NCBI RefSeq assembly: GCF_000308535.1
Contig: NZ_BAFW01000378.1
Location: forward strand, 1-35,530
Direction of reading: 5' to 3'
Source: Nocardia cerradoensis NBRC 101014
GTDB taxonomy: Bacteria > Actinomycetota > Actinomycetes > Mycobacteriales > Mycobacteriaceae
Length of the DNA: 35,530 nt
Position 1 is the stretch's first letter. Each line of letters starts with the position of its first letter. Shown here piece after piece: positions 24,791 to 32,493 of the stretch. Below the pieces are notes generated by a model, which saw only the letters and a list, made by a program, of their open reading frames with translations, was not told the origin of the DNA and ran no database searches. Made by a program: the position numbers and the translations under genes.

Positions 24791-24932
24791 CCGGGTATTC
24801 CGCCGGACCGCCCGCCCTTCTCCGGCCACGCGTCGGGATCGAAAGTCCTTGCCGGTCACCGCTTTCCGTCGTCTCCCGCGCCAGCGGCACCGACCACATC
24901 ACCGCACCACGGGCCGCATGGTCCACACTCCG

Positions 24933-24946
24933 GTGACTTTGGTCCA
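24933..24946. promoter_or_regulatory. DosR-like box upstream of the APH/P-loop kinase gene
   Basis: GTGACTTTGGTCCA matches the 14-bp DosR core at about 11 positions and keeps the central TT. It lies about 37 bp before the ATG at 24983. A poorer half-site (GGGCCGCATGGTCC) lies some 22 bp upstream, and GGGATCGAAAGTCC occurs at 24835-24848. Confidence 0.6.
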
Positions 24947-24982
24947 TCACGAATTCTCCGGTCATCGGCGAGGCTGGTACCG

Positions 24983-26446
24983 ATGGAGACCAACGATCCC
25001 TTCGCCGCGCTCGCCGAAACGCATTCGGCGGTGGTGGTGCTGTTCGGCGACCGGGCCTACAAGATCAAGAAGCCGGTGCGGACCGACTTTCTCGACTTCT
25101 CCACGCGGGCCGCGCGCGAAGCCGCGTGCCTGCGCGAACTCGAGCTCAATCGGCGGTTCGCTCCCGACGTGTACCTCGGCATCGGGCACCTGTCCGATCC
25201 GGCGCGCGATGCGGACGAACCGGTGTTGCTGATGCGCCGGCTCCCCGATGCCGCCCGGTTGTCGCGGCGCCTCGACGATCCGGTCGTCGCCCGCGACATC
25301 CTGTCGGTGCTGGTTCGCGATGTGACCGCCTGGCACGACCGGGCGCCGACCGGGGCGGCGATCGATCGCGCGGCGACGGTGGCGGCGGTTCGGGAGCGCT
25401 GGGAGTCGTTGCTGTCCGGGATGACCCATCCCCCGATCGAACCGGCTGCGGTGCGGGAGCTGACCGATCGGGCGATGCGCTACCTCGACGGACGAAAGGC
25501 GTTGTTCGACAAGCGCATCGCCACCGGGCGCATCGTCGACGGCCACGGCGATCTGCGCGCCGACGACATCTTCGTCACCGACGACGGCGTGCGGGTCATC
25601 GACTGCCTCGACTTCGACGACGAACTCCGCCACGTCGATCGGCTCGACGACATCTGCTTTCTGGCCATGGATCTGGAACGCCTCGGGTACCCGGACCTCG
25701 GCCGGGCCGTCGTCGAGGAATATCTCGAAGCGACCGGCGACCCGGCCCCGGACTCGCTGTACCACCACTACATCGCCTATCGGGCGGCGGTGCGCGCGAA
25801 GGTCGACTGCGTGCGGTACGGGCAGGGAGAACGGCGAGCGGCGGCCGGTGCGGTGCGGCACGTCGAGGTCGCCCTGCGACACCTGGCGGCCGGCGCGGTG
25901 CGCCTCGTGCTGGTCGGTGGCCTGCCGGGCACCGGCAAATCGACGATCGCGCGCCGCCTGGCCACGGCGACCGGCGCGATCCTGTTGTCCAGCGACCACA
26001 TTCGCGCCGTCGCGCGCGCCGAAGGCGTGCTGGACGGCGCGACCGGCGAATACGACCACGGCGCCTACACTCCCGCCGCCCGCGATCACGTCTACGCGGT
26101 CATGTGCGCCGAGGCGCGGACCCTGCTCGCCGCGGGCCGCTCGGTCGTCCTGGACGCCAGCTGGATCGACGAGACGCAACGACGCCGCGCGTCTCGGCTC
26201 GCCGCCGAGACCGCGGCCGATCTCATCGAACTCTGTTGTAGCGCACCGGCATCCGTGGCCGCCGCGCGCATCGTGGCGCGCACCGGATCCGAATCCGACG
26301 CCACACCCACCGTCGCGGCGGCCATGGCCGCCGATCGCGACCCGTGGCCCGGTGCAGTGGTACTGGACACCACCACACCGGTGGACGAGACCACCGAAGC
26401 CGCGCTGCGCGGCTATCGGCGGACGAGCGAACGGGAGCCCTCATGA
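24983..26446 (+). CDS. Aminoglycoside-phosphotransferase-like / P-loop (AAA_33) kinase fusion (Rv2004c-like)
   Basis: A 487-aa fusion of two kinase-like domains. The N-terminal half (about 15-290) is APH/choline-kinase-like, with KIKKPVRTDFLDFS near the nucleotide-binding lysine, the Brenner-type motif H188-G-D190-LRADD, and IDCLDFDDELR as the metal-binding DFG equivalent. The C-terminal part (about 305-480) is a P-loop kinase with Walker A GLPGTGKST (313-321) and LLSSDHIR. M. tuberculosis Rv2004c has the same layout and belongs to the DosR regulon. ATG at 24983 follows GAGG. It overlaps the next ORF (ATGA). The phosphate acceptors of both domains are unknown. Confidence 0.9.
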   Translation: METNDPFAALAETHSAVVVLFGDRAYKIKKPVRTDFLDFSTRAAREAACLRELELNRRFAPDVYLGIGHLSDPARDADEPVLLMRRLPDAARLSRRLDDPVVARDILSVLVRDVTAWHDRAPTGAAIDRAATVAAVRERWESLLSGMTHPPIEPAAVRELTDRAMRYLDGRKALFDKRIATGRIVDGHGDLRADDIFVTDDGVRVIDCLDFDDELRHVDRLDDICFLAMDLERLGYPDLGRAVVEEYLEATGDPAPDSLYHHYIAYRAAVRAKVDCVRYGQGERRAAAGAVRHVEVALRHLAAGAVRLVLVGGLPGTGKSTIARRLATATGAILLSSDHIRAVARAEGVLDGATGEYDHGAYTPAARDHVYAVMCAEARTLLAAGRSVVLDASWIDETQRRRASRLAAETAADLIELCCSAPASVAAARIVARTGSESDATPTVAAAMAADRDPWPGAVVLDTTTPVDETTEAALRGYRRTSEREPS

Positions 26447-26700
26447 CCGCGGAGCCGACCGTCGACCTCACCGACGTCACCTACCGCCGCCTCACCCCCG
26501 CCGACGGCGACGCGGTCCGGGACCTGCACGCGACGCTGACCCGACGCGACGGCTACTACCGCTTCTTCGGCGCGCGGCCGAAACATCTCGAACATCTGGC
26601 CGCCGCCATGTCGATGAACGACCCGAAGCACTGCGCTTTCGGCGCGTTCGCCGGGGATCGGCTGATCGGTGTGGCGAACTACGTCGTGCTGCCCTGGCGT
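26443..26700 (+). pseudogene. GNAT acetyltransferase, truncated
   Basis: ATG at 26443 overlaps the kinase stop (ATGA). The reading frame encodes the N-terminal half of a GNAT domain: VTYRRLTPADGDAVRDLHATLTRRDGYYRFFGARPKHLEHLAAAMS...FGAFAGDRLIGVANYVVLP. Homology stops there, just before the strand/helix that would carry the acetyl-CoA-binding R/Q-x-x-G-x-G/A motif. What follows is the antisense of the intact universal stress gene (minus strand, ending at 26713). No in-frame stop appears until 27696, so a translated product would be a chimera with about 330 meaningless residues. Best read as a gene cut by rearrangement whose 3' half was replaced. Confidence 0.7.
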
Positions 26701-26712
26701 GGCGCGAGCCCG

Positions 26713-27639
26713 TCACGGTCGCGGATGGACGACCATGACCGGGCACCAGGCGTGCTGCACCAGGGCATGGGAGGTGGAGCCGAGCAGCGCGCCCAGCACC
26801 GCGCCCCGGCCGCGGCTCCCGACCACCAGCAGTTGCGCGGAACTCGACGACTTCAGCAGCACCGCACCGGGATCGGCGAGCGATACCTGACGCGTCACCG
26901 GAACATCCGGATACTTCTCCTGCCAACCGGCCAGCCGTTCGGCCAGTACGGCACGTTCGCGCACCTCGACCTCGCGAGCCGAATACAGAATGTGCGGATC
27001 GTCGGCGAACTGCCCGTAGTAGACGTCGTGACATACGTGCACGGCGACGAGTTCGGCCCCGCGCTCGGCGGCTTCCTCGAAGGCCGCGCCGATCGCCGCC
27101 TCGCTGACGGGCCCGCCGTCGACGCCGAGCACAACGGGCCCCTCGGTGTGTACCCGGTCCTCCTCCCGCGGATCGGTCCGCACCACCAGCACCGGCCCGG
27201 TCGCATGGGCGGCCACCGCCGACACAGTGGACCCGAAGTGGCCGGCCAGCCGGTGCGTGCCATGGGCCGCGAGCACCACCACGTAGGCCGACACACTGGC
27301 GTTCACCAGCGCCCTGGCGGGATCACGGTCGACCACCTCGGTAGAGATCCGCAGCCCCGGCAGCACGGCCCGGACGCGCTGCGCCGACCGCTCGACCAGC
27401 GCCGCACCGCGTTCACGAGCTGCGGAAAGCATGGCGGCCGCGGGGGAATCGAGCGAGCCGATACCGAGCTGAATCCGGTTCAGGTCCAGCGCGTGCACGA
27501 TGCGCAGTTCGCGCCCGCGCTGCGCCGCCATGCCCGCGGCCCAGTCCACCGCGAGATCGGAGTGCCCGGAACCGTCGACGCCTACCACGACCGCCGCCCC
27601 GGCGGAATGTCGGATGTCGGAGGCTGGATCGGGGGTCAT
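26713..27639 (-). CDS. Universal stress protein, tandem USP domains
   Basis: A 308-aa protein with two USP domains (about 15-155 and 168-305). Each begins with VVVGVDGS / VVLGVDGG. Each ends with an ATP-binding G-x2-G-x9-G-S/T pattern: AAHGTHRLAGHFGSTVSAVA (first, starting at about 125) and VGSRGRGAVLGALLGSTSHA (second, from 273). Cytosolic. Tandem USPs of this size (such as Rv2623) bind ATP, restrain growth and are DosR-induced in M. tuberculosis. ATG at 27639 follows GAAGGAAGG. It is divergent from the CBS-BON gene, and the shared promoter region carries DosR-like boxes. Confidence 0.93.
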   Translation of the reverse strand: MTPDPASDIRHSAGAAVVVGVDGSGHSDLAVDWAAGMAAQRGRELRIVHALDLNRIQLGIGSLDSPAAAMLSAARERGAALVERSAQRVRAVLPGLRISTEVVDRDPARALVNASVSAYVVVLAAHGTHRLAGHFGSTVSAVAAHATGPVLVVRTDPREEDRVHTEGPVVLGVDGGPVSEAAIGAAFEEAAERGAELVAVHVCHDVYYGQFADDPHILYSAREVEVRERAVLAERLAGWQEKYPDVPVTRQVSLADPGAVLLKSSSSAQLLVVGSRGRGAVLGALLGSTSHALVQHAWCPVMVVHPRP

Positions 27640-27719
27640 GGCGCCTTCCTTCGGTGCGACGGCCCGCGAGGTGCTCGGCCGTTGTTCTCACGGTAGAGAC
27701 GACGGCAGATGCCGCGATG

Positions 27720-27733
27720 CGGCCGAAAGTCCC
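27720..27733. promoter_or_regulatory. DosR-like box, universal-stress-protein side of divergent promoter
   Basis: CGGCCGAAAGTCCC matches the DosR core at about 11 of 14 positions, with a perfect AAGTCCC half. It lies about 81 bp upstream of the universal stress gene start. Confidence 0.55.
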
Positions 27734-27773
27734 TATCTCCGCCACTCGGTCCCGACCTCGTCCCGCCCGATGC

Positions 27774-27787
27774 GGGACCTTCGTCCA
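27774..27787. promoter_or_regulatory. DosR-like box, CBS-BON side of divergent promoter
   Basis: GGGACCTTCGTCCA matches the DosR core at about 11 of 14 positions, with a near-complete left half GGGACCT. It lies about 70 bp upstream of the CBS-BON start. A further GGTCCC half-site lies about 21 bp downstream (27803-27808). Confidence 0.6.
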
Positions 27788-27856
27788 GGGATGTGAGCCG
27801 ACGGTCCCTGGTGTGTGTTCGGGGCCCGAACCACGATCGATGCAGGAGGTCCTGCC

Positions 27857-28492
27857 ATGTACGCTCGCGACATTCTCAGCCGCCCCGTGGTCACCGTGCA
27901 CGCGGAAACACCCCTGCCCCAGGCAGTTTCGCAACTCACCGAGCACGGATTCGCGGCCCTTCCGGTCGTCGACGAGGACGGGCACGTCATCGGCATGCTC
28001 TCGGAATCGGACGCGCTCTCGGCACCGAGTCCGGAAGCGACCGCCGGGACGTCGATGACCACCCCCGCGGAGGTGATCGAACCGGGGACCGACCTCGCGA
28101 CCGTCGCCGCCCGCATGCTCACCCGGCGGTTGCGTTCGATGCCGGTCGTCGAAGCGGGCGTTCTGGTCGGCATCGTGGCACGCCGGGATCTGCTGCGCAC
28201 CCTGATGCGCGACGACGCCGCGGTGGAAGCGAAGGTGCGCGCGCTGCTCGACGACTACGCCGGCAGCCGTCGCCAGTGGACGATCCGCGTCGACGGCGGG
28301 CACGCCGTGATCTCCGGCGGATTCGCCGATGCTGCCGAGGAGCGGACGGTGACGGCACTGGCGCTCACCGTCGACGAGATCACCCATGCCGAAACGGTTC
28401 CGGGCCCCGGCCCCGCCGCGGGCGCCGTCGGCGCTACGACGGCGCCGCTGACGGAATGGCTGCATCGCAAGGCCGACGAGACCATCGGGTGA
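27857..28492 (+). CDS. CBS-pair / BON-domain protein (Hrp1-related)
   Basis: A 211-aa cytosolic protein. CBS domain 1 covers about 5-60 (ARDILSRPVVTVHAETPLPQAVSQLTEHGFAALPVVDEDGHVIGMLSESD). CBS domain 2 covers about 68-120 (EPGTDLATVAARMLTRRLRSMPVVEAGVLVGIVARRDLL). A BON-type domain follows (about 130-185, RQWTIRVDGGHAVISGGFADAAEERTVTALALTV). ATG at 27857 is chosen over an in-frame start at 27815 because AGGAGGT lies 6 bp upstream. CBS pairs bind adenosyl ligands. Hrp1 (Rv2626c), a shorter CBS-only protein, is one of the most strongly DosR-induced proteins in M. tuberculosis and also neighbours a USP and a Rip3-like protease. The BON domain is an addition relative to Hrp1. Confidence 0.9.
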   Translation: MYARDILSRPVVTVHAETPLPQAVSQLTEHGFAALPVVDEDGHVIGMLSESDALSAPSPEATAGTSMTTPAEVIEPGTDLATVAARMLTRRLRSMPVVEAGVLVGIVARRDLLRTLMRDDAAVEAKVRALLDDYAGSRRQWTIRVDGGHAVISGGFADAAEERTVTALALTVDEITHAETVPGPGPAAGAVGATTAPLTEWLHRKADETIG

Positions 28493-28629
28493 CGTCGAAA
28501 CCCCCGGAACCTCACTTCCCCAGCCCGTTGTTCGATATGCCCACAATCCCGACCCGATCGTCCTCGACGAATCACGCCGCACCGTTGTGGTCGACTCCTG
28601 TCGACGCGGCGGCCTCTTCGTCGCCGGCT

Positions 28630-28649
28630 CGGCCGACAGTTGTCGGCCG
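28630..28649. terminator. Hairpin between convergent CBS-BON and nadE genes
   Basis: CGGCCGACA-GT-TGTCGGCCG is an exact 9-bp inverted repeat, realistically a 7-bp GC-rich stem with a 6-base loop. It lies 1 bp beyond the nadE stop. There is no U-tract, common for actinobacterial terminators. It could serve both converging transcripts. Confidence 0.5.
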
Positions 28650-28650
28650 T

Positions 28651-30696
28651 TCAGTCAGGAACGTTGCGCGCGAGTTCGTCCAGCCAGGCTGCGGCGGGAG
28701 CGTCGCTCGGCGCCCGCCAGTCCCCGCGGGGCGACAGCGATCCGCCGGACCCGACCTTGGGCGCATTCGGCAGGGTCGATCGTTTGAACTGGCTGGTCTG
28801 CACGAAGCGGCGCAGGAACTCGGCCAGCCAATGCTTGATCGTGGCGAGGTCGTATTCGTGACGCTGATCCTCGGGGATCAGGTCGGGCCAGCCGCCGCGG
28901 GTGCGGTCACTCCAGGCGTGTTCGGCGAGGTAGGCGATGCGGCTGGGCCGGAATCCGAACCGCAGCAGGTGATAGAGGTGGAAGTCCTGCAACTCGTACG
29001 GGCCCACGGTGGCCTCGGAACTCTGCAGCGCCGCGCCGGGAACGAGCTCCGGTGAGATCTCGGTCTCGAGGACCGAGTGCAACACAGCGCTCGCCTCCGG
29101 GCCGAGCTCACCGCGGTCGGCGGTCCAGGCGATCAGATATTTGATCAGCGTCTTGGGCACCGAGGCGTTCACGCTGTAGTGCGCCATATGGTCGCCGACG
29201 CCGAAAGTGCACCAGCCCAAGGCCAATTCGCTCAGGTCACCGGTCCCGACGACCATGCCGTGATGCATGTTCGCGAGGCGGAACAGATGCGAGGTGCGCT
29301 CCCCGGCCTGCACGTTCTCGTAGGTGATGTCGTAGACGGGCGCCCCGTCGGCCGCCGGATGTCCCAGATCGCGCAGCATCTGCGTCGCCGACGGCCGGAT
29401 GTCGATCTCACCGGCGGTTGCTCCCACGGCGCGCATCAGCCGACGCGCGTTCTCCAGCGTCCGGGTGCTCGTGGCGAAGCCGGGCATGGTGTAGGCGAGC
29501 ACCTGCGACCGCGGCAAGCCCAGCCGATCCATGGTCTGCGCCGCGACGATCAGCGCGAGCGTGGAATCGAGGCCGCCGGACACGCCGATCACCAGGTGCT
29601 GGGATCCGGTCGCGGCCAGCCGCGTGGCGAGCCCGGCGACCTGGATGTGATGGACCTCGGCACAGCGCCTGTTGCGGCTGCCGGGATCGGCCGGAACGTA
29701 GGGAAAGCGCGGGATCTCGCGCCGCAGCGGTGGTGCGCCGGCCGGGATCGGCGCCTCGAATTCGAGCCGCCGGAATCGGGTGACCCGCTCGTGATGGTCG
29801 TGGGCGTTGTCGGTGAAGCTGTTGAGCCGCAGCCGATCCGCGGCCAGCCGCTGCAGATCGATATCGGCGGTGACCAGTTGCGGGTCGGCGGCGAAGCGCT
29901 CACTTTCGGCCAGCAGGTTGCCGTTCTCGCAGATCAGCGCCTGACCGTCCCACGCCATATCCGTGGTGGACTCGCCCTGTCCGGCCGCGGTGTACAGATA
30001 GGCAGCGATATTGCGCGCCGAGGTCGACACACACAGTTGCCTGCGGTAGTCCGCCTTGCCGACGACGATATTGCTCGCCGACAGATTCGTCAGCACGGTG
30101 GCACCCGCGAGTGCGGCGAAGACATTGGGCGGCAAGGGAACCCACGCGTCCTGGCAGATCTCCACCGCCAGCACCAAGCCGGGCAGGTTCACCGCCTCGA
30201 ACAGCAGGTCGGCGCCGAAGGGCACCCGCTGCCCGGCGACGGTGGTGTGGTCGTCGACGGCGTCGCGGGCCGCGGAGAACTGCCGCTTCTCGTAGAACTC
30301 CTGGAAATTCGGCAGGTAGCTCTTCGGCACGACCCCCAGGACGCGGCCGCGGTCGATGATCAACGCGCAGTTGAACAGTCGCTCCCGCACCCGCAGCGGA
30401 GCCCCGACGATCAGCACGCTGTCGATATCCACGCTCTCGGCGACCACGCGGTCTACGGCCGCGCGCACCGCGTCGTCGAGCGCCTCCTGGTGGAACAGGT
30501 CCTCGGCGGAGTAGCCGGAGAGACCGAGTTCCGGAAACAGCGTGAGCACCACGGAATCGGCGTCGGCCTGCCGCGCGAGCAGGAGTGTCTGCTCGGCGTT
30601 GTACTCGGGATCTGCCACCCGCACCGACGGCACGGCGACGCCGACGCGCACGAACCCGTGCCGATACAGCGATCCGAACGGTAATTCGCGCGCCAC
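28651..30696 (-). CDS. nadE: Glutamine-dependent NAD+ synthetase
   Basis: A 681-aa two-domain NadE. The N-terminal nitrilase-type glutaminase has its full triad: Glu56 (LFPELGLSGYS), Lys125 (PKSYLPNFQEFYE) and Cys181 (AVEICQDAW). The C-terminal synthetase has the ATP-pyrophosphatase P-loop SGGLDS (373-378) and the conserved GTGDLSELALGW segment. Length matches mycobacterial NadE (about 680 aa). It makes NAD+ from deamido-NAD+, ATP and glutamine in the cytosol. GTG at 30696 follows AGGGAG by about 6 bp. It stands alone, converges with the CBS-BON gene and has no clear DosR box, so it may simply be embedded in the dormancy island. Confidence 0.97.
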   Translation of the reverse strand: MARELPFGSLYRHGFVRVGVAVPSVRVADPEYNAEQTLLLARQADADSVVLTLFPELGLSGYSAEDLFHQEALDDAVRAAVDRVVAESVDIDSVLIVGAPLRVRERLFNCALIIDRGRVLGVVPKSYLPNFQEFYEKRQFSAARDAVDDHTTVAGQRVPFGADLLFEAVNLPGLVLAVEICQDAWVPLPPNVFAALAGATVLTNLSASNIVVGKADYRRQLCVSTSARNIAAYLYTAAGQGESTTDMAWDGQALICENGNLLAESERFAADPQLVTADIDLQRLAADRLRLNSFTDNAHDHHERVTRFRRLEFEAPIPAGAPPLRREIPRFPYVPADPGSRNRRCAEVHHIQVAGLATRLAATGSQHLVIGVSGGLDSTLALIVAAQTMDRLGLPRSQVLAYTMPGFATSTRTLENARRLMRAVGATAGEIDIRPSATQMLRDLGHPAADGAPVYDITYENVQAGERTSHLFRLANMHHGMVVGTGDLSELALGWCTFGVGDHMAHYSVNASVPKTLIKYLIAWTADRGELGPEASAVLHSVLETEISPELVPGAALQSSEATVGPYELQDFHLYHLLRFGFRPSRIAYLAEHAWSDRTRGGWPDLIPEDQRHEYDLATIKHWLAEFLRRFVQTSQFKRSTLPNAPKVGSGGSLSPRGDWRAPSDAPAAAWLDELARNVPD

Positions 30697-30741
30697 GGCG
30701 GCTCCCTGGATTCGACGGTCGGCCTGTCGGGGCCGGACCGG

Positions 30742-30846
30742 CTAGCGATCGAGTGCCCGCATGCGACGGGTGTACTCCTCGTCGTCTATCTCACCACGGG
30801 CGAAGCGTTCGGCGCGGATCTGCTGCGGGGACGGTCCGGCGGCCAC
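30742..30846 (-). pseudogene. SHOCT-domain fragment
   Basis: The last about 30 codons of a minus-strand frame read SPQQIRAERFARGEIDDEEYTRRMRAL, a clean SHOCT domain (short C-terminal oligomerisation helix). SHOCT normally ends a longer membrane protein. Here no membrane segment or ribosome binding site is found upstream in any frame; the only nearby start is a GTG at 30846 giving 34 residues. Most likely a leftover 3' end of a deleted gene. A genuine 34-residue SHOCT miniprotein is the less likely alternative. Confidence 0.45.
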
Positions 30847-31011
30847 GGTCGGAGGCGACGGTCTCGGGCCGGGCGAGGTAGCGCAGCACGCGAGCGATTC
30901 AGCTTCGTCGATGCGATCGGCGGGCGGCAGGGGCGAAAGACCTCGCCGTCGCGCCGTCGGTCCCCGCGCCGGACCACCGCGCACCGGCCTCGCTGTCCTC
31001 GGCTTTGCGTA

Positions 31012-31025
31012 GGGACGTAGGTCCC
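31012..31025. promoter_or_regulatory. DosR-like box 1 upstream of the Rip3-like protease gene
   Basis: GGGACGTAGGTCCC matches the DosR core at about 12 of 14 positions, the best box in the window. It lies about 98 bp before the ATG at 31124. Confidence 0.7.
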
Positions 31026-31033
31026 GTGAGGCG

Positions 31034-31047
31034 GGGAGTCTCGCCCC
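31034..31047. promoter_or_regulatory. DosR-like box 2 upstream of the Rip3-like protease gene
   Basis: GGGAGTCTCGCCCC matches at about 10 of 14 positions. Its centre is exactly 22 bp (two helical turns) downstream of box 1, as expected for cooperative binding of two regulator dimers on one face of the DNA. Confidence 0.5.
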
Positions 31048-31123
31048 TCCCTGGGGGTGCTGCACCCGCACAGACTGGCGGTAGGCGCTTCGACCGGTGG
31101 AGCGCCAGAAGCGAGGTGGCCGG

Positions 31124-32290
31124 ATGTTGCACGAGACAATTCCGTTGGGCCGGGTCGCGGGTATCCGCGTCGGCGCGCACTGGTCGGTGCTGGTCACCGT
31201 TGCGTTGTTCGTCTGGCTGCTCGGCGTGCAATTGCGCGGCAGCGGCAGCCCGGCCTTCACCTGGTCCGTCGCCGCGCTCGCCGCCGTGACCCTGTTCGCC
31301 TCCCTGACCGCGCATGAACTGGCGCATTCGATCGTCGCCCGCCGCCACCGGGTGCGGGTCGAGCGCATCGTGCTGTGGCTGCTGGGCGGGGCGTCCGAAC
31401 TCGGCGACGAACCGCCCGACGCGCGCAGCGATTTCCGGATCGCGATCGCCGGTCCGGCGACGAGTCTGGTGCTGGGCGGACTGTTCGCCGTCGTCGCGGT
31501 GGCCGTGGACAGCGGACGGCCCGACAGCGCCGTCACCGCGGCGCTCGCCTGGCTCGCGGTCACGAATATCGCGCTGGGACTGTTCAATCTGCTGCCCGGC
31601 GCGCCGCTCGACGGCGGCCGGGTCGTGCGGGCCCTCGTCTGGTGGCGGACCGGCGACCGGCTGCGCGCCACCACCGTGGCCGCGCGCGGCGGCCGGTTGC
31701 TCGGCACCGTGCTCGTCGTGCTGGGCGCCGTCGACATCATCGTGTTCCGCCAGTTCGGCGGGCTGTGGCTGATGCTGCTGGGCTGGTTCCTGCAGACCGC
31801 CGCCAACAGCGAACTCGCCGCTGCGGGCCTGCGGCATCGGCTGGGAGACGCCCGGGTTCGCGACGTCATGACCGAGAATCCGATGGCGGTGCCGGCGGAG
31901 TGGACGATCACCCAGCTGCTGAACTCGAGCGCACCGCGGACCGGCCATCGCGTATTCCCCGTCGTCGACGCGCTCGGCCACCCGATCGGCGTGGTCGCGT
32001 GGTCGGATCTCACCGCGACCGCCGTCCCGGCGCGCGAGACGACCCTGTTGCGTTCGGTCGCCCGGCCGCTGCGCGCGGTCGCGATCGTCGGGCGCGACGA
32101 TCTGCTCGCCGATGTCGCCACCCGAGTCGTTCTGCGGCCCAAACTCGATGCGGTCGCGGTGGTCGACCCGTCGGGCCGGCTCACCGGCGTGATCACCGCC
32201 ACCGACCTGGTCACCGCATGCGATCGCTCGGCTCTCGGGCTGCCTGTCGGCCGCCCCAGCCACCAGGAGACTGCTCCGGACTCGCAATAG
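31124..32290 (+). CDS. Site-2 protease family zinc metalloprotease with CBS domains (Rip3/Rv2625c-like)
   Basis: A 388-aa polytopic membrane protein of family M50. The zinc motif HELAH (64-68) lies in a membrane helix. The third ligand motif is NLLPGAPLDGGR with Asp163. About six hydrophobic segments span residues 18-230. The cytosolic C-terminus has a CBS pair (about 245-365: VRDVMTENPMAVPAEWTI..., LRAVAIVGRDDLLADVATRV...). ATG at 31124 has GAGGTGG upstream; an in-frame GTG at 31097 is less likely. Site-2 proteases cut transmembrane substrates such as anti-sigma factors; the CBS pair probably senses adenylate state. Its homologue Rv2625c is a DosR-regulon gene beside hrp1, matching this neighbourhood and the two upstream boxes. 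Confidence 0.92.
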   Translation: MLHETIPLGRVAGIRVGAHWSVLVTVALFVWLLGVQLRGSGSPAFTWSVAALAAVTLFASLTAHELAHSIVARRHRVRVERIVLWLLGGASELGDEPPDARSDFRIAIAGPATSLVLGGLFAVVAVAVDSGRPDSAVTAALAWLAVTNIALGLFNLLPGAPLDGGRVVRALVWWRTGDRLRATTVAARGGRLLGTVLVVLGAVDIIVFRQFGGLWLMLLGWFLQTAANSELAAAGLRHRLGDARVRDVMTENPMAVPAEWTITQLLNSSAPRTGHRVFPVVDALGHPIGVVAWSDLTATAVPARETTLLRSVARPLRAVAIVGRDDLLADVATRVVLRPKLDAVAVVDPSGRLTGVITATDLVTACDRSALGLPVGRPSHQETAPDSQ

Positions 32291-32415
32291 CCGATCCCTG
32301 GCAAACGAAGAACACAGCCATGACTCCACCCCTGTCCCGCGTGAGTCCTGGCGGCCGACCGACCCGATCCGCAGACCTCTGATCCGCGGCGGTGGGCGTT
32401 CCGCTCACCGGATCG

Positions 32416-32429
32416 AGGACCTTCGGCCG
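32416..32429. promoter_or_regulatory. Weak DosR-like box upstream of the PEP-synthase-like gene
   Basis: AGGACCTTCGGCCG matches at about 9 of 14 positions and is followed by a GGTCCC half-site (32431-32436). It lies about 65 bp before the ATG at 32494. This is a weak match taken on context. Confidence 0.3.
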
Positions 32430-32493
32430 TGGTCCCGGCGAGCACGACGCGCGAGTCTGGCATCGAGACCCTTTTCAGCAGATCGGAGCCGTG

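Noticed and set aside
26701..27696. Continuation of the GNAT frame as a 417-residue protein
   Set aside because: Beyond about 26700 it is purely antisense to the universal stress gene and shows no domain.
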